This document shows, piece by piece, positions 33,184 through 40,169 of a DNA stretch of 64,000 bases (its first letter is position 1; each line of letters opens with the position of its first letter). A model generated the notes under the pieces. The model ran no database searches and had not been told where the DNA came from. It worked only from the letters and a program-made list of their open reading frames with translations. The position numbers and the translations under genes are program-made. The DNA comes from an uncultured Pseudoflavonifractor sp. (GTDB lineage: Bacteria > Bacillota > Clostridia > Oscillospirales > Oscillospiraceae), in assembly GCA_947577065.1 (NCBI GenBank), contig CANPTT010000003.1, forward strand, positions 32,917 to 96,916, read 5' to 3'.

Positions 33184-35181
33184 ATGAAAAAGAGGATCAC
33201 TGCCCTTGCCCTGGCCATTTTTATGGTTATGGGAACAGTCGCTCTGGCGGCTGGCACGGAGAAGAGCATCACGGTTGCTCCCATGACGATAAGCGTCAAC
33301 GGATTGGAGGTCACCCCCACCAAGTCTGACGGGACCGCCGCCGAGGTCTTTTCCTATGAGGGCGCCACCTACGCTCCCCTGCGTTATCTCAGCGAGCTGC
33401 TGGGGATCGAGGTGGAGTGGGACAAGAACGATCCCAATGCCGCCAAGCTGGTGGGGGTGCCCGGCATGCCCTCCGCCTCCAAGGCTGCGCTCAGCTTTAA
33501 GGCCGGTACCTACACCGCTGAGGCTCAGGGCAACAACGGCCCTGTGAAGGTGGAGCTGACCGTCTCCGCCGACGCCATCACCGCGGTAAAGGTGCTGGAG
33601 CAGGCTGAGACCCCTTCTATTGCCGGCCCCGCTCTGGAGCGGATTCCCGCGGCTATCGTGGAGAACCAGTCCCTGAAGATCGACACAGTTACCGGCGCCA
33701 CCAACACCAGTAAGGCTGTTCTGGCCGCCGTTGAGGAGGCCGTCAAGCAGGCCGGCGGCGACGTGGAGGCGCTGAAGAACGCCGCTGTGAGCGCCGGCCG
33801 CCCCGTGGGCGATCAGGCCCTCACCGCTGACGTGGTGGTCATCGGCGCCGGCGGCGCCGGACTGGCCGCTGCGCTGGAGGCCAAGGACCAGGGAGCCGGA
33901 GAGGTGATCCTGCTGGAGAAGATGGCTGCCATCGGCGGTACTACCTTCACCTCCCAGGGCCTGATCGGCGGCTATGACAGCAAGCTGCAGAAGTCCAAGG
34001 GTGTGGAGCTCACCTTTGACCAGATGTACGACAACCTGATGAGTAACGCCTCCTATCACCTGGACCAGAACCTGACCACCATCACCCTGAAGAAGAGCGG
34101 TGAAACGGTGGACTGGCTGGCTGACCGGGTGAAGCTGGATATCAACGATGTGAAGGTGGGTTATGGTCCCCTCCAGATGATGCACACCGTCAACGGCGGC
34201 GGCGCGGCTATGGCCGGCCCCTTTGACGCCGCGCTGAAGGAGGCGGGCGTAAAGCTTATGCTGGAGACCAAGGCCACTGAACTCATCACCGACAACAGCG
34301 GCGCGGTGGTCGGTGTGCGGGCCGAGAGCAAGGGCTCCAAGGTAGAGATCGCCGCCAAGAGCGTGGTCATCGCCACCGGCGGCTACGCCTACAATCCCGA
34401 GCTCACCGCCCGGTTTACTCCTGAGCTGGCCGGAACCTGGGGCGTGGGTTTCCCCGGCTCCACGGGCGACGGTATCATTATGGCCAGCAATGTGGGCGCT
34501 GCCACTACCCACACCGATGATATGATGTGCGTCCTCAAGGACTACACTATTATGTCTGAGCATAACGGCACGTCCAACTCCGCCAACAACAACGGCTTTA
34601 TGAACCTGCCCAACATGATCATGGTGGGCGCCCAGGGCAAGCGCTTTGTCAACGAGAAGGACCAGGGCTATATGACCCAGAAGCTCAACGCCCCCATCTT
34701 TGACCAAATGCACAAGGATAAGCTGGGCTATGTCTGGGCCATCTCTGACCAGGCCGCTGTGGACGCCACCAACGGCAAGACTAAGCGGAACGGAGGCCTG
34801 AGCTATGTGACGGGCAACACCATTGAGGAGTTTGCCGCCAATCTGGGGGTGGACGCCGGGAACCTGAAGGCTACCATTGAGAACTTCAACGCCTACGTTG
34901 ACGCGGGCTATGACCAGGAGTTCCGCCGCAATGAGAAGGAGATGGCAAAGCTCACCGCTCCCTACGTGGCCATTCCTCTGGTACCCTGCGAGATCATCAC
35001 CTACGGCGGTGTGGCCCGCAACGACAAGGCTGAGGTCATCCGGGCCGACGGCAGTTCCATCCCCGGCCTCTTCGTGGCCGGCGAGGCCAGCGCCAACAGC
35101 GCCTACATGGGCTTTACCCTGACCAACTGCTTTGCCTGGGGCCGGATCGCCGGCTCCAGTGCTGCGGCCTACGCGAAATAA
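33184..35181 (+). CDS. Secreted FMN/FAD flavoprotein reductase 2 with stalk domain
   Basis: This 665-residue exported protein has a signal peptide ending near VALAAG, then a stalk domain (residues 30-100; YAPLRYLSELLGIEVEW). An FMN-binding domain (about 105-190) carries VTGATNTS for covalent flavin attachment. The FAD_binding_2 reductase domain begins at VVVIGAGGAGLAAALEA. It resembles flavocytochrome-type fumarate reductases but lacks their NRLGGNA signature; the equivalent C-terminal stretch reads NSAYMGFTLTNCFAWG. Electrons probably arrive through membrane-associated flavins and leave to an unidentified extracellular acceptor. It stands alone with its own promoter and terminator. Frequent GCC/CTG/AAG codons suggest strong expression. 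Confidence 0.9.
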   Translation: MKKRITALALAIFMVMGTVALAAGTEKSITVAPMTISVNGLEVTPTKSDGTAAEVFSYEGATYAPLRYLSELLGIEVEWDKNDPNAAKLVGVPGMPSASKAALSFKAGTYTAEAQGNNGPVKVELTVSADAITAVKVLEQAETPSIAGPALERIPAAIVENQSLKIDTVTGATNTSKAVLAAVEEAVKQAGGDVEALKNAAVSAGRPVGDQALTADVVVIGAGGAGLAAALEAKDQGAGEVILLEKMAAIGGTTFTSQGLIGGYDSKLQKSKGVELTFDQMYDNLMSNASYHLDQNLTTITLKKSGETVDWLADRVKLDINDVKVGYGPLQMMHTVNGGGAAMAGPFDAALKEAGVKLMLETKATELITDNSGAVVGVRAESKGSKVEIAAKSVVIATGGYAYNPELTARFTPELAGTWGVGFPGSTGDGIIMASNVGAATTHTDDMMCVLKDYTIMSEHNGTSNSANNNGFMNLPNMIMVGAQGKRFVNEKDQGYMTQKLNAPIFDQMHKDKLGYVWAISDQAAVDATNGKTKRNGGLSYVTGNTIEEFAANLGVDAGNLKATIENFNAYVDAGYDQEFRRNEKEMAKLTAPYVAIPLVPCEIITYGGVARNDKAEVIRADGSSIPGLFVAGEASANSAYMGFTLTNCFAWGRIAGSSAAAYAK

Positions 35182-35199
35182 GGAAGACCGGAATACTCT

Positions 35200-35237
35200 G
35201 ACAGGGACGCCGCGATTTTCGCGGCGTCCCTGTTTTG
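35200..35237 (+). terminator. Terminator of flavoprotein 2
   Basis: ACAGGGACGCCGCG pairs with its complement around a short loop and is followed by TTTTG. Confidence 0.9.
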
Positions 35238-35252
35238 TCCGGATGTGCCGCC

Positions 35253-35654
35253 TCAGTCACGCTCCTGGTTTTTGCGGCGTATCTTGTGCTCGATATGAAA
35301 AAGGCGCTTTTGGATGTTTTCGGCGGTGGCGTAGTCCGGATCGTTGCGGAGCAGATATGAGAAGGAGGACCTTCTGGAGTCCTCCCGAAGGACACGGTTT
35401 TGATAAAAGAATGGGATCCGGCGGAGAATGACCCCCTCCCCCAAAGTGAGGGGAAGGGAAATGTCGATCTGATTTTGTGCGGCGCACAGCTCCCGGCAGC
35501 GGGCCGCGCGGTGATCCCGGAGCAAGGCCTGGTATAGATACGAGGTCTTGCTTGGGGAGAGCCCCAGCTTTTCCCCGATGGCCTTGAAGGTCATGCCGGA
35601 TTCCTCCCGGAGCTGGGCGATCTCCTCCGCTCGTTTCATCGTTTGTTCGTCCAT
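35253..35654 (-). CDS. Small HTH-containing protein of unknown function
   Basis: This 133-residue basic protein has an N-terminal helix-turn-helix resembling sigma region 4/resolvase-type units (MTFKAIGEKLGLSPSKTSYLYQALL). The C-terminal half is not recognised. GGGAGG lies ten bases before the ATG. It has its own promoter and faces away from the broken xre gene. With no partner gene and a divergent HTH fragment beside it, it may be part of a degraded mobile or regulatory module, but it could equally be a functional regulator. Confidence 0.65.
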   Translation of the reverse strand: MDEQTMKRAEEIAQLREESGMTFKAIGEKLGLSPSKTSYLYQALLRDHRAARCRELCAAQNQIDISLPLTLGEGVILRRIPFFYQNRVLREDSRRSSFSYLLRNDPDYATAENIQKRLFHIEHKIRRKNQERD

Positions 35655-35692
35655 AATTTTGTTGCCTCCCTGTGCGCCTTATCGGATTCATA

Positions 35693-35721
35693 AATATAGC
35701 ACCCTTTAAGGTGTGCGCCAA
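35693..35721 (-). promoter_or_regulatory. Promoter of the small HTH gene
   Basis: On the minus strand, TTGGCG and TATATT are separated by 17 bases, about 39 bases before the ATG. TTATCGGATTC (35679-35689) and GAATCTGATAA (35725-35735) form an imperfect inverted pair flanking it. Confidence 0.6.
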
Positions 35722-35730
35722 GAGGAATCT

Positions 35731-35758
35731 GATAAGATGCGTATAAAATACTCTTATC
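35731..35758. promoter_or_regulatory. Inverted repeat upstream of the xre remnant
   Basis: GATAAGA and TCTTATC form a perfect inverted repeat with TATAAA between them, just before the ribosome site of the xre gene. It looks like an autorepression operator of an XRE regulator. Confidence 0.5.
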
Positions 35759-35777
35759 TTTCAAGGGGGGCAAAAGG

Positions 35778-35998
35778 ATGGAATATTATGAAAGGCTGAA
35801 AGCTGTTCGTGAGGATATGGATAAAACGCAGCAGGAAGTTGCGAAGCTCTTAATACGACCAGACAGCAAATAGGAAAGTATGAAAATGGAAGTCAAAATA
35901 TGACGATTGGGCGATTGAGAGAATTATGCCGGTTTTATGAAGTATCAGCCGACTATATTTTGGGTTTGCCCAAGGGGTTGGATTGGCCGAGAGACTAA
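35778..35998 (+). pseudogene. XRE-family regulator, frameshifted
   Basis: The ATG frame reads MEYYERLKAVREDMDKTQQE, then stops after 31 codons. One missing base near 35850-35852 (CTCTTAATACGACC) moves the rest into another frame, which continues with the typical XRE recognition helix and tail: TTRQQIGKYENG and ADYILGLPKG, ending at TAA 35998. Restoring one A gives a continuous protein of about 73 residues. The sequence is clearly more AT-rich than its neighbours, suggesting acquisition by transfer. A sequencing error would look the same. Confidence 0.8.
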
Positions 35999-36000
35999 AA

Positions 36001-36033
36001 AACAAGGCGGGGTGTCCCGCCTTGCTTTTTGCC
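36001..36033 (+). terminator. Terminator after the xre remnant
   Basis: CAAGGCGGG pairs with CCCGCCTTG around a short loop, followed by CTTTTTG. Confidence 0.8.
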
Positions 36034-36668
36034 TATGAAAGGATCTTTGATCGGTGATACCGTTTGGCTGGGGGATGAGAGTAAATTTACAACTGCGTGA
36101 ATGCGAAAGACCATCCTTTGACGGGCCGAAGAATGGTCTCGCCTGCCGGCTCGGTCGTGCGGTAACCGCCCGCCACTGGCGGGCACCGCCCTCTCGCCCT
36201 CTCAACCGCTTCGCGGCATGAACTCCCGCTAAACTCGCTTTGCCCGTTAAGCGGGAATCATCAAGAAAGCCTGTTGAAGCAATGCCGCCTCTATCCTACA
36301 CAGCTTGATGTGTGGTACTGCTAACGTTCAGCCAGGAACCACCCAGGCGGTGTTTTCTTTCAGCGCAGGGGTCAAAGGCTACGGACCAGTGGCGGCAGTA
36401 ACGCAAGGAGGACGGCCGGCCGCTGTGAGGGAGCCGCCGGTCAACAGAACGATATCCCATAGGTTATTGCCCGAGGTATAACATGGCAGGGTTGGGACTC
36501 TGTAAGGTTGTACCGCAGCTCCCCGATCCCTCCACTGGTCCAAACGTCCTTCCAAAGTTCGGAGTCCAGAACCGCTTTCTAAGCGGTTTTGGCCCCCGCC
36601 GGGCAGGCCAAAAAACTCCCCCGGTCGGGCAAGCCCCCAAAAAGGCTCCCAATCAGGCAGACGAAACC
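36034..36668. other. Long non-coding stretch, possible mobile-element scar
   Basis: No credible gene occupies this stretch; the track ORFs here lack homology-like content or are shadows of the Crp/Fnr gene. It contains several short palindromes: CCCGCCACTGGCGGG, CCCGCTAAAC with GTTAAGCGGG, TGTGGT with AACCAC, and a hairpin CCAGAACCGCTTTCTAAGCGG at 36566-36592. The last may terminate the Crp/Fnr transcript. Adjacent to a frameshifted, AT-rich xre gene, it could be the remains of an integrated element or an unannotated structured RNA. Neither is proven. Confidence 0.4.
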
Positions 36669-37307
36669 CTACATCCGGGCGGCCAGGGCCTCTCTCCTGA
36701 GAATGTGGTAGCCATCCGGTCCCTTCGACAAGAGCCCCTCCCCCTGCAGCTCCTTCAGGATCCGCAGCAGATGCCGGTAGCTGAGACCCAAAACGGCGGC
36801 GGTGTGGGTGAGAGGTTCCCGAAACACGCCCCCCGACGTCTCCTCCAGCAGATAGGCGCACAGCCGTTGTTCCCCGGTGCCCAGGGCGGCGGCCCTGCCC
36901 TTTACCGCCTCCAGCTCCCGCTTTGCCATGATTTGGGCGATTTTGTTGGAGAAGCGCACGTCGGTGAGAAAGAGGACCTCCAGGGTCCGGTAGGGGATGG
37001 CCAGGCACAGAAGGTCGGTCTCCGCAGTCACCGAATTTTGAAATTCCCGGATCCCCAGGGCCAGTTCCAGGTCTCCGATGATCCCGGAGGCGGAGGACTG
37101 GCGCATGGCCAGAAATTTTCCGTCCCTGGTGTAGTATCGAACCTGAGCGGTCCCCACAACGATGAGGTAGAGATACTCCCCCAAAAATCCCTGCCGCACC
37201 AGCACGTCCCCCGCCAAAAACCGGACGGGCCGGCAGGTCTCCATGGGGATGCCGTAGGGGCGCAGGGCCTCCTCCAAAAGAGCTTCCTCCTGCTGGGTCA
37301 AGGTCAA
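36669..37307 (-). CDS. Crp/Fnr-family transcriptional regulator (YeiL-like)
   Basis: This regulator of about 212 residues has an N-terminal cyclic-nucleotide-binding-like beta barrel (FLAGDVLVRQGFLGEYLYLIV and GIIGDLELA) and a C-terminal winged helix (LTHTAAVLGLSYRHLLRILKEL). It lacks the N-terminal cysteine cluster of FNR, so an iron-sulfur oxygen sensor is unlikely. The TTG at 37307 has AAAGGAGG eight bases upstream. The ATG at 37364 in the track lies inside a palindromic operator-like site and is rejected. It probably binds the two sites between itself and the divergent small gene. Confidence 0.85.
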   Translation of the reverse strand: MTLTQQEEALLEEALRPYGIPMETCRPVRFLAGDVLVRQGFLGEYLYLIVVGTAQVRYYTRDGKFLAMRQSSASGIIGDLELALGIREFQNSVTAETDLLCLAIPYRTLEVLFLTDVRFSNKIAQIMAKRELEAVKGRAAALGTGEQRLCAYLLEETSGGVFREPLTHTAAVLGLSYRHLLRILKELQGEGLLSKGPDGYHILRREALAARM

Positions 37308-37334
37308 GTGCGACGCCTCCTTTCGAAAGATGAT

Positions 37335-37371
37335 ATGACTTATGTCGCATATAGAGTATGACATAAGTCAT
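37335..37371. promoter_or_regulatory. Two Crp/Fnr-type binding sites
   Basis: ATGAC-TTAT-GTCGC (37335-37348) and ATGAC-ATAA-GTCAT (37358-37371) share the symmetric half-site ATGAC and are centred 23 bp apart. The second is centred at 37364.5, about 41.5 bp before the expected start of the divergent small-gene transcript. They probably bind the adjacent regulator. Confidence 0.7.
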
Positions 37372-37393
37372 ATGTTTCTGTCAAGGGAGATGG

Positions 37394-37399
37394 TATGAT
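37394..37399 (+). promoter_or_regulatory. -10 box of the divergent small gene
   Basis: TATGAT has no recognisable -35 box at 16-18 bases. This suits a promoter needing class II activation from the Crp/Fnr site centred near -41.5. Confidence 0.55.
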
Positions 37400-37428
37400 T
37401 GGGCCATCTCAGGAAGGAGGTGTTCCCC

Positions 37429-37638
37429 ATGTACAATACCGCGCGTTCCCTGTTCTTTGATCTGACAGGCTGGCTGACGGCTGGACTCCATAGGTCCCGG
37501 TTCTCGGCCGAGGTGAAGAGACAGGCGGCCAAGCGGGAGGAGATGCTCTATCAGGAGCGGCTCCAGCGCATGGAACGGGAGTACATCCGGCAGGCCATGG
37601 CGGCCTATGCCCGGCGGGACCGGCGAGGAGAGATCTGA
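37429..37638 (+). CDS. Small protein, probable Crp/Fnr target
   Basis: This predicted 69-residue protein starts MYNTARSLFFDLTGWLTAGL, a short amphipathic or membrane-associated segment. A highly charged helix follows, rich in Arg, Glu and Lys (KREEMLYQERLQRMEREYI). AAGGAGG lies eight bases before the ATG at 37429, while the track start at 37399 lies in the promoter. I do not recognise the family. Its promoter, divergent from the Crp/Fnr gene, suggests that it is a direct target of that regulator. Confidence 0.65.
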   Translation: MYNTARSLFFDLTGWLTAGLHRSRFSAEVKRQAAKREEMLYQERLQRMEREYIRQAMAAYARRDRRGEI

Positions 37639-37694
37639 GCCAACCGAACTGAGGCGAAGGGAGACGCTTCCCTCCGCTGACCGAATATAGAGGT

Positions 37695-37752
37695 AAGGGG
37701 ACGCCCCCTGTGTCAACGACCACTCCCGTTGACGCAGGGGGCGTCCCCGCCG
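37695..37752. terminator. Bidirectional terminator between the small gene and ldh
   Basis: GGGGACGCCCCCTGTGTCAACG pairs almost perfectly with the sequence ending GGGGGCGTCCCC, giving a stem of about 21 bp between convergent genes. No strong T-run follows. Confidence 0.7.
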
Positions 37753-37756
37753 CTGT

Positions 37757-38701
37757 TTACAGTTCCAGGCTGTCCGCCACTTCCCGTAGCGTTTTGGCCG
37801 AACGCCGGAAGGACTCGAGCTCCTCCGGGGACAGCTCGATCTCCAGCACCTTCTCCGCCCCGCCCCGGCCCACCACCGCCGGGACGCTCATGCACAGATC
37901 CTCCACTCCATAGAGTCCCCGCAAATTGACAGACACGGGCATAATGGAGTGCTCGTTCCGTACGATGCACTGGGCGATGCGGGCCACCGACGCGGCGATG
38001 CCGTAGTAGGTGGCTCCCTTTCTGTCGATGATCTCATAGGCGGAATCCCGCACGTTTTTGTAGATGAGCTCCAGTACCTTTTGATAATCGGTGATCTCCT
38101 GGAGCGCACAGAAATGGTCCAGGTCCACTCCGGAGACGTTGGCTCCGCTCCACACCGCCAGCTCGCTGTCCCCGTGCTCACCGATAATAAAGGCGTGAAC
38201 ACTGCGGCTGTCCACCCGCAGATGTTCCCCCAGCAGATATTTTAGGCGGGCGGTGTCCAGCACCGTGCCTGAACCTATGACCTGCTGAGGTGGGAGGCCG
38301 GAGAGCTTTTGCGCTGCCCAGGTGAGGATGTCTACCGGGTTGGAGACGATAAGCAGAATGGCCTCCCGGTTTACCGCCGTGATCTGAGGAATAATAGAAC
38401 CCAGAATGGCGACGTTTTTCTTTACCAGGTCCAATCGGGTCTCTCCCGGCTTCTGGTTGGCCCCGGCGGAGATGACGATAAGGGCACAGTCGCGGAGATC
38501 GGAGTAGTCTCCGGCATAGATCCGCATGGGGCGGGAAAAGGGGAGGCCGTGGGCGATGTCCATGGCCTCCCCCTCGGCCTTGCCCCGGTTGGCGTCCAGC
38601 AGCACCAGCTCGGAAAAGATCCCCGAGCGCATCATGGCAAAGGCAGAGGAGGATCCCACAAAGCCGCAGCCGATCATAGCGGCCTTTTGAATGTTGACCA
38701 T
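37757..38701 (-). CDS. ldh: L-lactate dehydrogenase
   Basis: This 314-residue NAD-dependent enzyme interconverts pyruvate and L-lactate to recycle NADH in fermentation. The Rossmann start AAMIGCGFVGSSSAFAMM, the substrate-binding segment PVDILTWAAQKLSGL and the catalytic histidine in FIIGEHGDSELAVW are all present. The lactate/malate choice favours lactate by overall resemblance and the GEHGDSE motif. The ATG at 38701 starts at the normal family position; the longer track ORF runs through the divergent ArsR promoter. It converges with the small Crp/Fnr-target gene. Confidence 0.93.
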   Translation of the reverse strand: MVNIQKAAMIGCGFVGSSSAFAMMRSGIFSELVLLDANRGKAEGEAMDIAHGLPFSRPMRIYAGDYSDLRDCALIVISAGANQKPGETRLDLVKKNVAILGSIIPQITAVNREAILLIVSNPVDILTWAAQKLSGLPPQQVIGSGTVLDTARLKYLLGEHLRVDSRSVHAFIIGEHGDSELAVWSGANVSGVDLDHFCALQEITDYQKVLELIYKNVRDSAYEIIDRKGATYYGIAASVARIAQCIVRNEHSIMPVSVNLRGLYGVEDLCMSVPAVVGRGGAEKVLEIELSPEELESFRRSAKTLREVADSLEL

Positions 38702-38775
38702 ATTTGAAAAAGCCCCTTTCCAAAAGAGAGTAATCCCAGTGTATCCGGCAAGGGATAAAAATATGAGAAATCCCC

Positions 38776-38803
38776 TTGACACGTTGGAGAAAAGGTGTAT
38801 AAT
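38776..38803 (+). promoter_or_regulatory. Promoter of the zinc/cadmium efflux operon
   Basis: Consensus TTGACA and TATAAT are separated by 16 bases. The ArsR-type operator follows immediately. Confidence 0.9.
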
Positions 38804-38817
38804 GAAAAAACGACAAA

Positions 38818-38839
38818 CATATGAATAATTGTTCATATG
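38818..38839. promoter_or_regulatory. ArsR/SmtB-type operator
   Basis: CATATGAA-TAATTG-TTCATATG is a perfect 8-bp inverted repeat with a six-base spacer. It closely resembles the 12-2-12 operators of SmtB/ZiaR/CadC repressors and sits 18 bases before the ArsR start. Confidence 0.9.
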
Positions 38840-38857
38840 ACAGAAGGGAGGCTTCCC

Positions 38858-39226
38858 ATGACGCGTGAGGATCTGCCGGAGGTGGAGCGGTGCGAATTTA
38901 TCCACGTCCATGAGGATATTGTGAAGAAGGTCACGCGGGAGATGCCGGGGGATGAGACTCTGTATGATCTGGCGGACCTGTTCCGGATCTTCGCCGACTC
39001 GACCCGGATCAAAATTTTATATGTGCTCTATGGCTCGGAGATGTGCGTATGCGACATTGCCCAGCTGCTGGGCATGACCCAGTCGGCCATCTCCCACCAG
39101 CTCCGGGCCCTGAAGCAGTCCAAACTGGTCAAATATCGCCGGGAGGGAAAGACGGTCTTTTACTCTCTGGCCGACGACCATGTGGTGACCATTTTGGCCC
39201 AGGGCATGGAGCATATTGCCGAGTAG
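38858..39226 (+). CDS. ArsR/SmtB-family metal-sensing repressor (CadC/CzrA-like)
   Basis: This 122-residue winged-helix repressor releases DNA when metal is bound. It combines the alpha-3 motif MCVCDIAQLLGMTQSAISHQ, with the Cys-x-Cys pair used by CadC for Cd/Pb, and the alpha-5 zinc motif Asp-x-His-(10)-His-x2-Glu seen in DDHVVTILAQGMEHIAE. A further Cys and His pair lies near the N-terminus (RCEFIHVH). Zn, Cd or Pb could therefore be sensed. GGGAGG precedes the ATG at 38858, and a near-consensus operator lies upstream. Confidence 0.93.
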   Translation: MTREDLPEVERCEFIHVHEDIVKKVTREMPGDETLYDLADLFRIFADSTRIKILYVLYGSEMCVCDIAQLLGMTQSAISHQLRALKQSKLVKYRREGKTVFYSLADDHVVTILAQGMEHIAE

Positions 39227-39282
39227 GGCGTACCCCTCGCGGGAGATCCCGCCCACCCCATCCAAAAAAGGAGGAACTATCC

Positions 39283-39501
39283 ATGAAAAAGAAGTTTCAG
39301 ATCGAGGTCGACTGCGCCAACTGTGCCCTGAAGATGGAGGAGGCTGTCAACAAACTGGAGGGCGTCACTGCCGCCAGCGTCAGCTTTATCCAACAGAGAA
39401 TGACCATAGAGGCTCCTGACGGAAGCGATTTTGATGCGCTGATGAAAGAGGTCGTAAGGGCCTGCAAAAAGGTGGAACCCGATTGCGTCATCAACCTGTG
39501 A
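39283..39501 (+). CDS. Stand-alone heavy-metal-associated (HMA) domain protein
   Basis: This 72-residue cytoplasmic metal carrier has a ferredoxin-like HMA fold. The metal site is DCANCALKMEEA, a Cys-x2-Cys with a preceding aspartate, which is the pattern of zinc-type rather than copper-type domains. AAGGAGG precedes the ATG. The P-type ATPase of the same operon has no N-terminal HMA domain, so this protein probably supplies that function as a separate chain. Confidence 0.88.
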   Translation: MKKKFQIEVDCANCALKMEEAVNKLEGVTAASVSFIQQRMTIEAPDGSDFDALMKEVVRACKKVEPDCVINL

Positions 39502-39504
39502 GAG

Positions 39505-40113
39505 ATGACTTTCTGGGATAGGATCGCCGGAGTCTATGACCTGGCGGAGAGGACCAACCGAAGGGCCAACGCCGAGACGGTCCGGCAGGTGAGGGAGCTG
39601 GTCCCCCAGTGGTCCTCGGTGCTGGACTGCGCCGCGGGAACGGGGGAATTCTCTCTGGCCGCGGCAGAGCGGGCGGGGGCAGTGATGTGTACCGACCTGT
39701 CCCGGCCCATGCTGGACCGGGCGGCGCGGAAGGCAGAAAAGCGGGGATTTTCCAACATCTCCTTCACCATGCGGGACCTGACCTGTCTGCCTGAGAGGGA
39801 CGGAATGTACGACGTGGTCATCGCCGCCAATGTTCTCCACCTGCTGCCCCATCCCGAGGCGGCCTTGGGGGAGCTGTGGCGGGTCACCGCCCCCGGCGGC
39901 AGGCTCATCCTGCCCACCTACCTACAGGGGGAGGCCACCGCCCTTGCCAGGCTGCTCATCGAACTCTATCAAAAAATGGGTTTTCGGTATCAGAAAAGAT
40001 TTACCCTGACCACCTACCGAAGGTTCCTGCGGAACCAGGGCCTGCCCGCCCGGGTGACCCGAGTCCCCGGCCGGGTCCCGGTGGGACTGGCAGTGTGTGA
40101 GAAGCCTTTGTGA
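39505..40113 (+). CDS. Class I SAM-dependent methyltransferase in the metal-efflux operon
   Basis: This 202-residue protein has the SAM-binding motif SVLDCAAGTGEFSLAAA (about residue 38), the acidic strand end CTDLSRPMLDRA and the post-motif VVIAANVLHLLPHP. It resembles UbiE/arsenite-methyltransferase-like small-molecule enzymes but lacks a visible Cys pattern for arsenic. It starts three bases after the HMA gene, with no strong ribosome site, so translation is likely coupled. Its substrate is unknown; involvement in metal detoxification is inferred only from position. Confidence 0.8.
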   Translation: MTFWDRIAGVYDLAERTNRRANAETVRQVRELVPQWSSVLDCAAGTGEFSLAAAERAGAVMCTDLSRPMLDRAARKAEKRGFSNISFTMRDLTCLPERDGMYDVVIAANVLHLLPHPEAALGELWRVTAPGGRLILPTYLQGEATALARLLIELYQKMGFRYQKRFTLTTYRRFLRNQGLPARVTRVPGRVPVGLAVCEKPL

Positions 40114-40169
40114 ATGTACCACATGCCGGGCGGGCTGCGCCCGCCCACTTTCCCAAGGAGGAATGCTCC

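Noticed and set aside
37308-37364. ATG at 37364 as start of the Crp/Fnr gene
   Set aside because: It lies inside the palindromic regulator site, and a strong AAAGGAGG precedes the TTG at 37307.
36379-37371. 330-residue minus ORF overlapping the Crp/Fnr gene
   Set aside because: It is an alternative frame of the same strand. The other frame encodes the recognisable Crp/Fnr fold.
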